A stretch of 64,000 nt of DNA, taken from assembly GCF_000485595.1 (NCBI RefSeq), contig NW_014577660.1:91308-155307 (forward strand). Reading direction: 5' to 3'. The notes under the pieces are model-generated. The model was given only the letters and a program-made list of their open reading frames with translations. It searched no databases and was not told the DNA's origin. Below are positions 33,628 through 45,200 of the stretch, piece by piece. The number at the start of each line of letters is the position of its first letter. The first letter of the stretch is position 1. The translations under genes were made by a program, and so were the position numbers. The DNA comes from Priapulus caudatus. Its lineage: Eukaryota > Priapulida > Priapulimorpha > Priapulimorphida > Priapulidae.

Positions 33628-33986
33628 CAGGCAGTCTACTTTACCAATTTACCCGGCACGAATCGGCACTCATGTTTCACAAACATTCACACTGATTGTT
33701 CACCAGCAAGCACTAAGCCTGAACTCGTTCACCGAGGCAACGTCTAATTATCATTAGGGTAACAATAACTTGTTTGTTAAAAACAATTACGTAACTGGTT
33801 GTTTTCCACTATGGCCACGTCCACAGTAAAATGTAGAAAAGTATGCCCATGGACCATGAATTTTCAAATGCATTATTTTGCTAATTTATAAAACAAAATT
33901 TCTATAGGGCAGGAACATTATACTTCATAATCAGAACCTATTAAAAAAACTGCTGTAACCCGATTCATAACAAATGAAATGTCGTG

Positions 33987-36720
33987 CCGTAACGTTTGTG
34001 ATGTACAATATAAATTCTGTTGCATCAAATTCCATCATCCGAGTTGCGGTATCACATTATTAATCACCAATGCTGTAATGCCAGCCAGTTTAATTTGAAA
34101 CTGTGCGCCTGCACCAAAACGTGAAATAAAAAAAAAAATAAACCCTCTTATACTGTAACGTTGTGATGTATCATTTGGCGCATATAACCTTTCCGCCGGA
34201 ATACGCAGAATTGAATATCAACCCATTTTCTCCAAATCTAGGGTTGATTAGTTATCTCCATAAATGCAGTATGCTATTAGTCATAATTACGTATACCACC
34301 CAATATCATGTGGCAAAAAATAGTGATGCTCACGAATCATGCGATTATAACTCGATCCATTCGTCTGAACAGTGGCTCGAACCAAACGCTTGTTATCAAA
34401 CATCCAATAATCAATCATAAAAAAAAAAAAAAAAAAATTGGAAAAATTAAAACTGAAAAAAAAACTTGAAAAGTGATAGAATCAAGAGATATCATCGCTA
34501 CTACTACAGTTATCCCTTTATTAACAATACATGTATCCTACACACAGTAGTAAACAAGTAGCAAAACAAAACAAGTAAACAGGGCTAAACAATCACATAC
34601 ATGCACACACGTACATGCACACGACGTTACGCACACGCAGGCATTCAACACCCCGAGTAACCGATTGTAACCGATCATCGGTTACTTGGATCCAACCGAT
34701 AATCGATTACGAAATTACAACCGATTGACAACACTAGCAGAAAATAACAATGTAGTGTAACGGTTGTGATGCATTGACAATCAGAATTTAAACAAGAATG
34801 TCTACAACCACAAACAGAAGTTCAGTGGAGAAGGGGAGTTGTTCCTGAAGAGCATAGTGGTATAACAAAATTCCTTCATCATGTTCATCACAAATAATAC
34901 CTGGTACACCTACACGCAATCTGAAGAATGTGTAATGGTTGTGATGTACTTTTTGCTTTCATCCCTAATTGCTAGTTTCCTTGCACTACAACTTTCCTTG
35001 CATGTAATTCTGTGCGCTAAATTTTCTTTGGTGGTAACCCACCTAGATCCTATGTAGTTCGCACCAGTCTTTTAGCTTGCAACCAACGGCTTTAGCCTTT
35101 TGTCAGACTCTGATCGGTTTAAAATTTTAATTAAATTCAAGTTGTTCATTGAACCTTCTGAAATGAAAAACAATTCAAATTGCCTGGGGAAAGCTCAAAT
35201 TGAACACAGAGTGTGAACTGTATATAGGGTAGCCCAGTCCCAAGTCTGGGTAAAAGAGGGAGGGCTACCAAATTATCATTTCAGAGTTGACTGCGGATCA
35301 TGAACAATACGGACATGAAAGATTACGGTAGGTTTGAAAGATGACAAGAATGACAAAGTGCCACCTCGGTCCAACAGGAGTGTACCCAATGCGACTTGCT
35401 AGGCCTCTGACTGTTTACATTGTTTTGTAAAATGATGTACCCTGCAGTGAAACAAAGTCTGGCATCAGGAATATTTTGTGACGGTTGTGATGCTCAGTAT
35501 GAAGTATCGTTGTCAAATCATCACAACCATAACATATTAAACTAAAATTCAATTCAAATTCAATTTACAAAGTACAACCTCGGTCCAACAGGAGTGTGAT
35601 CCCGATGTGACTTGCTAGGCCTATGACTGTTTACAATTGTTTTTTCATGGTTCCCAGTCATACATGATACATGCAGTAACGAACGTGATGTTTGAACTTG
35701 TCATGTCAACACAACTGTTACAAACGTACAATTAAACTGTGATTTTTTATTTTAAAATTTAAGATCAGCTTATATTCCAACACTGGTGTTGGCCAAATAA
35801 CACACTATAGAGGCCCTACTCGATCTACATTATAAACAAAGCCTAAGGCCTTGCAATTTAAAATAATAACTGCCCAACTTGTATTGGTTGTGATGACAGA
35901 CATGACAAATCATAGTCAAAACATCACAGCCGTACATACAAAACAGTGCAATTTTCATCATTGGATCGGAACCAGCCAAATTCATGAAAAGAATTCTAGC
36001 TAGTCAGGGGCTTGTAGGCCTAAAGATGCACTGCAACGGGCTACCTACTTTGTACAAGGGTTAATCCAATCATTTCAAACTTCAACCACATATCGGTTGT
36101 GATGTACACACATTGAACACACAGTCAATACAACACCACCACACGTATCGCAATGGTTTGCAGTAAATTTCAAATGCATGAGCGGCTAAAACACTCGATA
36201 AAAATCGGCAATCTCAAGCATTAAATAGCGGGATTGGCTTAAATACATTGGTCCTGTGTGTTGTAGCCTACTATCTCCGTTAATATCACACATTCCTACT
36301 GGTCGTGATGTCCCTGAGCGGTTGTGATTTTGAGATAAAGTTTGACGGAAAAAATTCTCACCTCCACTTGCCCGCCCTGATGTTTTGCCGGTGATCCAGA
36401 AGTCACGTGTTCGCTACCAGGTTAACCCAGTAACTAGATCAAACCATTGTTGGGGGTGTCCGTCATTGAAATATTGAAAAAATTATGATCTTTTTCGGTG
36501 GTAAGTCGTGATTTCTTGACGGAATTGACATTATACCTATCTTTTAATGTCATTATTATTCAAACTATCGGCAAAGGCGCCGCTTTCAATGATTTAAATA
36601 ATGATTTATTCCCAGTGGTTACAATAATGACCACATGAGGGCATGACAGCATGGTTTGCCTCTGATCTGGCCTTATTTAACCCGGGTGAGTTTTTGACGG
36701 AAGGCATCACAACCGTTACA
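33987..36720. repeat. Decayed ~205-base array with GGTTGTGATG boxes
   Basis: The box TGTAACGGTTGTGATG or close variants starts at about 33987, 34154, 34756, 34931, 35475, 35673, 35881, 36091, 36297 and 36316; inverted forms are at about 35516, 35706, 35921 and 36704. The last five intervals are 194-214 bases. The 34756 and 36704 copies form a perfect 17-base inverted pair. Confidence 0.75.
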
Positions 36721-36755
36721 CCAACTTCAAGTGATTGAATTTAATATGTATAATA

Positions 36756-36831
36756 ACAAGTGCCGCGGAGCGACAGCGCTCATCTAACGTCTACTGCGGT
36801 GACTCTGTGGTGGAGTGATGGGATTCTAGTA
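36756..36831 (-). mobile_element. Fragment of HINE-like family 2 (3' end) next to the assembly gap
   Basis: The segment acaagtgccgcggagcgaca matches, inverted, the 3' end of the complete element at 48969-49786. It runs into the N gap. Confidence 0.6.
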
Positions 36832-36841
36832 NNNNNNNNNN
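36832..36841. other. Assembly gap (10 N)
   Basis: Ten unresolved bases. The true distance between flanks is unknown. The flank at 37180-37410 is unusually CpG-rich. Confidence 0.99.
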
Positions 36842-37570
36842 TTCTCATCGCTCGCGTTCATTTTACATGTACGCCTCTGCAGACAGGCGTATTGTCTAGA
36901 CGCATTATCTGGTTTGCTTGATACAATGTATACACATCACATTTATGCTGGCCCTTGCAAATATTGCGCCTGCATTCTTACAGCTCCAGTTTATGGTGAC
37001 GTTGGTGTTTTCGAATATTTTCAATTTTAAACTCGGTGAACTTTCATAAAGTTTCATGATGGCTTCAAAAGTCACGGATCCTAACAAAAAGTACCTTTTC
37101 TGCAGTACAATGAAATGATAAAAAAAATCACTTTAAAGTGTGTTAAATTGCATGATTTGCACCCCCAATTCAAAAAACCCCCACACCCTCCCCCGCTCGG
37201 TCGCTCGACCCCTCTCCCTCGCATCGTTTCCTGTCCCGTATTCACATTTCTAAAATCTGGTCACCTTGCGTGCGCCGGGCCTGGAATTTAGAGCATGTCT
37301 CCACTGCAGACAGCACTTCATACTTGAACATCCCCGCGGCCGCGTGCGCATATCCCGCGGAACTGCGCATCTCATCCGCGCGCAGCGCTCAGGATCAACA
37401 GCAAAGCTATGCCACGCAATCTTGTATCATGTCTCTCTTGATACGTGTGTGGGCGGATGTATACATGCATGGATGCATGATTTCACCTGGCCGGACCAGG
37501 CTCTACGACTGTTTCACATCACGTCTTCTCGCCACATATTTAAAAGCTAGTACTAGTAGAAGGTAATTTG

Positions 37571-38248
37571 TAGACCAATAAATTGTGCCCTAAAAATTTT
37601 TATATTCTGATGCTATTTTAGGGCCCAATAGCCTTCCATAGACACAACCTGTGAATTCTGTCGTGCAAAATGCATGACAACCTTTTCACTATTTACGGCC
37701 GTGTTACATAGAAAATCAAAGAAATACCTAAAGCCGTCGCTTTATTAACATCTTACCTACATTACAAAACACTTGTCATGCAGTATTCTCCTCTTTAATC
37801 ACATTTATTTTATTAAAACATCACGACATAAAAATCACGCAAAATTCGCTACACACAAAACTGCCAATCTTGCATTCAACCGCACCGGACAGCGACACAG
37901 CGATGATTTCATTGGCCGGTGAGAAATGTCGTTGTGCGGTTCGATGCAAGATTGGCAGTTTTGTGTGTAGCGAAGTTTGCGCGATTTTTATGTCGTGATG
38001 TTTTAATAAAATAAACGTGATTAAAGAAGAGAATACTGCATGACAAGTGTTTTGTAAAGTAGGTAAGATGTTAATAAAGCGACGGCTTTAGGTATTTCTT
38101 TGATTTTCTATGTAACACGGCCTTAAATAGTGAAAAGGTTGCCATACATTTTGCATGACAGAATTCACAGGTTTTGTCTATGGAAGGCTATTGGGCCCTA
38201 AAATAACATCAGAATATAAAAATTTTTAGGGCACAATTTATTGGTCTA
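37571..38248. mobile_element. Long-arm foldback (678 bases) with 8-base target duplication
   Basis: Arms of about 320 bases meet near 37910. The tips TAGACCAATAAATTGTGCC are flanked by gtaatttg at 37563-37570 and 38249-38256. An 8-base duplication suggests hAT-type transposition, though there is no coding sequence. Confidence 0.93.
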
Positions 38249-38283
38249 GTAATTTGTGGCTATACCAGGTATTTCACTGGGGG

Positions 38284-38580
38284 CAGCCCTATAGACCGAA
38301 GGTCCGATAGACCAAATATTGCAAAGGGTTAGGGTTAGAGTTAGGGTTAGGGTTAGGGTTAGGGCATATATATGGTTTATAGTGGCATCATATGATTTAT
38401 AGTGGTATTGGTGGATGTGCGGCATATTCACGTTCGAATACGGCATTAGTGGATGTCCGGATGCGTAGCCTGGAGCCTGGAGGCTAGGCGACAGATTCCG
38501 GACGTGTAGCCACTGCGTATTCGAATAAACCTTCGGTCTATCGGGCCTTCGGTCTATCGCACCTTCGGTCTATAGGGCTG
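38284..38580. repeat. Foldback with interstitial telomere repeats (T3)
   Basis: Tips CAGCCCTATAGACCGAAGG / CCTTCGGTCTATAGGGCTG, with the right side carrying three ccttcggtctat copies. The interior has about six TTAGGG units at 38326-38364, one of them ttagag. Confidence 0.9.
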
Positions 38581-38584
38581 TAAG

Positions 38585-39170
38585 TGTAACCATTTTAGTA
38601 TTTACCATACAACCAGTACAGTAGCTAACCCAACCGACCATTTCACACAGGTAATTTGGTAGGTAATCACATAAATCATATCTCCATGGACCTTCAAACA
38701 TGCAGCTTAACTATAAATATGATTATTTTGACACCGAGTACGTTAGTACTGTACACACTCACAGTAACAGTACATTGTACTGTAGGCGTAGGGCCTACAG
38801 CGCACTTTCATTTTGCCATATTACAAAAATTAAATTTTGACAACTAGCACTTGAAACACACTCACAGAGGACACCTAAACATTTACCAAAATATTAAACT
38901 CATCTAGACATTTATTATGTACAAACCTACTACATTACTGTCATAATCGATCATTTGTGCTCGTAAATTGACTTGTATCGTTGTCTTTTTACTACACACA
39001 AAAGTTAGACACTGCTCATCCGTCCGCCATTTACGCAAGGTATCAAGGGAATGAAGGAACCTACATAGACTGGCCCACGTTGACTGTCCCCTTACTTGAA
39101 ATTCGCCGTCTTTAGCTATAACTAACACGGTTGAAAGCGATAGTCGCCAGTGTATCGCTGGATCAGTGCC
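38585..39170 (+). promoter_or_regulatory. Probable MBOAT1/2 upstream region
   Basis: The DNA directly before the initiator ATG must include a 5' UTR and probably the promoter. No TATA box or initiator could be assigned. This rests on position alone. Confidence 0.3.
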
Positions 39171-39278
39171 ATGGAACTGTTTTCGTATGGTGTACCCTCA
39201 CGCCCAAATATTGCGATGTATCAAGGATCGCAACTCCTAAAACCTTTATCCAGAGCTGTTGGACTTCCGATTGACCAG
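39171..39278 (+). CDS. MBOAT2: MBOAT1/2 coding exon 1
   Basis: Residues 1-36, with ATG in the context gtgccATGG and donor gaccag|gtgctt. [18 protein letters not shown] is the family's N-terminal signature, which fixes this exon as the start. Confidence 0.92.
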
Positions 39279-42200
39279 GTGCTTTTTCGTTAATTCATAA
39301 TTATTAGACAGTGTTGGTACAGAATTATAATCTGCTACCAGAGTGCAAATTTAACTAAGTAATATACAGTGTTTACTGTTAGAACTTTTTAGAAAACGCG
39401 CCAGGTTCTGGGATGCGTGTGGCACTGCTCACTGCACTGCCACTGGCAGCGTCAATTGTATATTTGCCTATAATATTTGCATTGTTCTTTTAGGTTAACT
39501 TCACGTGTTCTATGTTAATGTCCCTGATTGCATCAGTGATATTGCGGCTATCGTTTCATCCTTCACATACAACAGCAACGGTGAGGCACATATATTGTGT
39601 AGCAATCGGACTCACAATAGGAGTGTTCTGCTGGGGTGGGTAAGTGTCATGATTTCGTTTTCCGCTATACTAATACTCTTAGCTCAATTTTATTACCGCT
39701 CTCTGATGCTTTTAATTGTGCTTTTTCGGATATCAGTGACACATACCTTGTTATAGCTGAATAGTGACCCATTTATTATTACACCCATGCGCAATCCAAA
39801 CCTTAATAAACTATCTATGCCATCCTCTCTTGAACTTGAATCTATGAGGAGGATGTTCGTATTGACCTATAATATATACGTGCTGCTAGTGCTACATGCC
39901 CGAGACCTATGTAGATATAGGGCGCTATGTGATGATCTGTGACACATCGTTCATCAAACATTAAGAGCAATGTATATGTATGGATCTAGCTTTCACAACT
40001 AGTTACAGAAATAGTATACAGAAATATGTTACTGTTTTTCTAAACAAGCACACGTACATGGACCCATCCGTCTCCGCACCTATCCACCCGCGCGTACACA
40101 CACACACACGTACATGCATGTATGCATACCGACTGGCGACATATATTTCTATTATGTACTCTTGATATATATATGTCACACCAAGAGAAATATAAAGCTA
40201 GAAATGATACAAAACAGATCTGCAAGATTTGTTACAAACACCTATGGGCGATATAGCAGTACGTCAGCTCGGTGTGCAGCTCGGTGCCAACTTGGCTGGC
40301 AACAACTTATGTATCGTAGACGCTTTAACTCGAGTGTAGTGATGTATAAGCTTGTAAACCACCTCATAGCAATACCGGCGAATAGATATCTGATCCCGGG
40401 GATGTCAGGTACCAGATCGAAAACCCCCACAAATTTCGGCACCTGCACTGCAGCAACAATTAACGCATTTAAACTCTTTTTTCCCCCGGATGATTCCAAT
40501 CTGGAACAACCTACCCGTGGGTGTTGTGGAAGCAACGGACGTTGACATTTTTAAGTCAAGGCTTCACTCCCACATGCACGCAAACCCAGGACACCAGTTG
40601 CATTGCACTCACATCATGCATCATTATGCACTTGTTTGTTTATTGGGTTTATCCCTGAAGGCACTTACTATACCTTGTCATTATATCCAGTGTAGTGGAC
40701 ACCGACAAGTATGAGAACATATAGCATAACATAACATATATAGCACTTGAGCATGCGTTATAAAAATTGTAGGTAACTATTGATGGCTTAGGGAATAAAA
40801 TTACTGGGATTCCCCCTGTTTACATTTTGAATGCAATCTTTTTTCATTATTATTCTTGACTTTTTATATATGCAATAAATGTATACTACGTGAAAATAAC
40901 CATACATGTAAGCACAATACTCTATATCTTTGAGGTTGGTACATGCACATGCAAACATACATTATCAGATAACATGTTGGGGGAAACTGCTTCTATGAAA
41001 CAGCAAACAAATAGGTGGACTATAGCTGCATATGGCTTAATTGTTAGCTAGGATAGGCTAATTTTAGGAGACATTTCAAGAAGAGCTAGCATGAAAGTTT
41101 GCTAACTGCGTTTGCATGTATGAATCGGAGTGCTATGGTTCTTCATTCTCTATACGACATCAGATGCTGACGGCCAGGGCTACCGCTGGCGTTCTCCACT
41201 TACGCAAAATGTGATGAATAAATAACGGTGGCGATTTTACTACTTACAGCGGCGAATTATCTAACAGCTCACAAAATTTGTGATTGATAATAAAATCGTC
41301 AAATTGCAGTGTCGCATAAGTACTAACAAATTCTGTAATCTAGTCATGTTAAACTCTCTTTAAATAAAACAACCTAGTTTTATGTAGATTAAACTACATT
41401 ATTTTATTTTTACTTGATTACTTTATTAAAAATGTTTTCGTATGCCTCCTTTCCCATACACAATACTTGTTTCTGCCTTGCAATAGCAACATAATATGAT
41501 ATGTGATAATATAGCTTATAAAGTGAACAGTGTCTGTAGTTTTTCATTGGTTGCTAAAATATAACTGGTGGCTCAAGTCTTGGTTCAAACTTTAAAAAAA
41601 TCCAGAGTAGGGGGAGCCCTGGGCAGCTGATCCTCATCATGCTGACACCTTCATGAAGTCTTCATGCAGTTCTTCTGGTCATTTGGATGTAGCACTAACT
41701 TCTTTACTGGCACTCAGGCTAATGCCAAGCGTGACCATATACTGCACATATTGATACAATTTTACTACTTTATGCCATAAAGGAAAGAAAATTGTGTCCT
41801 TGTTTCAGGGACATAAGTGTATGTCAATAAAGCAAATATCACACTACAGAATAGTGTTTAATCAGCGTAATATCAGGTTGGCAGGTAGAGCATACCACAG
41901 TATGGATTGATATAGATAATGTTATTGATTATCATTACACGAAATCTAAATCCAATACTGATTATGTAGGGGCCTATACGCATGAGTTACAACTTACAGT
42001 GAGTATACTGTGTATACATAGGCTATATCCTACGATACATATTAGGCCGCATCCAAATGATTTCTTGGTTATATAGAACGTTAGAAACTATCATTATGCA
42101 TATTAGGACTGGGACGATAGATAAAGCAGTGAAAAAATATGATGTTCAGTTTGTTTTTGTGATAACAGTATTACGTAGTGTTTTGTAAGGTGCAAGTCGA

Positions 42201-45200
42201 TAGCTTACAAATCTAATTTTTAAGCTAAGTGCAGTGATTACAATCAAAAACTATATATACCACTGCAAACTATCCATTATATCTTTTAAAATGTATGCCT
42301 GAAAATCTGTTAAAAACTGCAACATTTGTACTAGAGTTTGTTTTATTGCAGACGCAGCTGGAATGTCATACTGTTTGTTCTAGGATGCTACATGCTACTA
42401 AGAACAGTGGGCCCACAACATATTCAGAAGTAAGACAATTTTCTACTAATACTAATAGTTCGTATATCTGAATATTATAACTTTGTTTCGTGGACTGAGA
42501 AATGCAGTCTATGAAGGGTAACACTAACAGTGATTTTTTGGGGTCCATAAAATCTAGGTTGCCCAAGAAATCGGGGAGAAAATTGTCTTGTTATTTATTA
42601 GTAAATAATTAATAATATATTATTACCACAACCATCCTTTGACTTTAATCTTTACAACACTGCAACCTCGGCAAAACGATATAAAGGTGCTGATAAAATC
42701 TGTGATGTTTGTATCCTTTTGGCTTACACTGACACAGGAACACGTGATCAGAGATCACAATAAAGTTTTGCTGAACAAACGTATTCACCGCAGAGACTGT
42801 CCTTATAAGATGTGCTTGAAAATACATGCTGACAAAGTATGCATGTATGTGCACGTGTGTACATTTTATCTTGTCAAATTAGTGCTGTTCATATCTTCCA
42901 AGCGCCTCTATCATCTTGGGTAGGTGGCTGACTGGCTGCTCTCCCCTCTCCGGCCCTAGGTTCAGTCAGTGAAACGTATATATATATGTTAGTAAAAACC
43001 TCTGTAGGATCGAAAGCTAGCTGTCTATAAAGAACACGTTTAGGGTTTCCCAGCAGTGACCCTTATATGGTCAAACATGAGTATATGATTCACTCAATAG
43101 AAATGCTAAAAGTGTCTTTATAGACAAATGTCTGTTCTATAGTGGTACCATTATTGTATATCAGCCGTTCAATGCAGCATATAAAGATGTTTTTAATTTT
43201 TTTATAGTCAGAGTTTTTTAATAGTTATGTGTGCATTCTACTGCCCGGTGTGTGCTAACACAGGTTTGGCTGTGTACAGTTTGACTCTATCTTGATCGAG
43301 GTTCATACTATAAATATTGGCATGGGCAGTAAGTATATTCACTCTGAATAGCATATATATATATATATATATGACTGCTCGCAACTAAATTAAATCGATA
43401 TAGTGATCATTGATGCGTATAGCTCGCAGCAACTGTCATGTGTTACAAGCTATCAAAGTTATGTCAAATAGATTATTTGTAATTGATTCATTTATTCGTT
43501 CTAGTTTATCTATTGTTGACTACATTTCTATAATTATATTATATATATATGACTGTATATATATAATATAGCCGTTCATCCTCACAGGCATGTCTACAGG
43601 AGTGCAAGGTTAACTGATGTGGTATTTGTGCAAAGACTTGCTCAAGACTGTTTATCTACCATGCAGCCTCATGATGCTTGAGTCTATTGAATATAGTGTA
43701 ACTTAATTGGTTGCAAATTTTCCTTTGCTAATCGTCTTGCCCTTTTCCCGGGGACAGGGGTGGGAAAATAGCGAATAACAGCTCTAAATATATGTTGTGG
43801 TTAGATAATAATACCTTGATACACAGATTAATAGGTTCTATCACAGTATGAGTATTATTTTATTTATTTGTATTTATTTTTTATTTTTTATTTATTAATT
43901 AATTTTATGGGTATTAATTTGGCCAAAAACTGTAAAGGTCACCTTTGACCTTGTAATTAAGGAAAATCATTGGATTAAAAAGTAGTGCGAGATAAACCCA
44001 TCTCAGGGTCTGCAAGTTATCCCGAGGATTTATCTCGGTGGCTATCTCGGGGGATATCTCATACCTAGTATGCGAGAAACATATCTCTCCATAAGTACGG
44101 CACCGAAGTCAGTTCAATTAAGTCACTAACCATTATGAGCTTGTACCACAGTGTAGTTGACAGTTATCCTGTGATAAGATAAGGGTGGCCTAGAAATGTC
44201 AAACAGAGATGCAAAAATATGCATTTAGCATGCAATTTTTGGCACGCAAAAACCAAAGTGCCAGAAACACAAGTTTTTTTAAATTGTAGTCAAAGTTGCA
44301 GGCATCAGCACATCCCGGACTACAATTGTGAGTGATGTAGACTAGAGGCCTGCATATAGAATGCAAAGAAGTCTCTGATGATATAAATTTACCACATGTA
44401 ACTTTTCTTTACAGGGTTGTCTTTGTGTACTCCATGGCATACTTGACTGTATTGCACTGGTACAGACTAAAGAGCTATGGTGTCTACGTCCTTGACATTA
44501 GCGGGTATGAAATTGGAGAAATTTTTGGGAAAAAGAGACATTTGGATTGTATCTTACTTTATCTAATCATTCTAATGGGTATATATATATATATATATTT
44601 ATTTATTTATTTATTTATTCATTCATTCATTTAATCAGGGGGTTATAAAAGCAAATTTGTTTATATTTAGTTCTAATATGGTACTTTTTCTGTTGAATTC
44701 ATTTAATTTATTGTCTTGGCTGCATTTACTATATAAACACTATGCTTTGTAGTGTTGACTGTTGAGGATAACATTATAACTGCAATTATATATATTATAT
44801 ATACATTATATCAAGAGTCTATAAAGAAGGAAGTGTATCCTTCTTAATACGCTCTTGATTATCTATACTATAAAAGGGAACAGCCCATTTTTTGTTACCT
44901 ATGTTCTCTGAATCTGCTCGCATGATTTAAAATTGCTTGACTGTAAACTCAAGATGCATTACTACTCATAGAGTGGTATAGGCGCACTTTTGCAATGATG
45001 AAAACACGATAAAGTTGAATTTTAAGCCGTTTTATTCAACACTGGTCTACCGATATCAGACCGGTATATCGATCGACGTCACTACCATTGTAGTGCGCTG
45101 TGGCGCAGTGGCAGCACACTTGCGTAATACGTTAAGCCCGGCGCACACGTGACGATTTTTATCGACCGTACCGGCGATTCTGTTGCCAGCAACAAAATCG

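Noticed and set aside
37266-37566. Two overlapping frames in a CpG-rich stretch right of the N gap
   Set aside because: The overlapping frames are equally open, as expected of GC-rich DNA. No similarity was recognised. It could be a promoter-type CpG region, but this cannot be shown.
39584-39639. Alternative end of MBOAT exon 2 at gcaacg|gtgagg
   Set aside because: Reading on gives [10 protein letters not shown] and GVFCWG, which align with the family, and the donor at 39640 restores the frame to exon 3.
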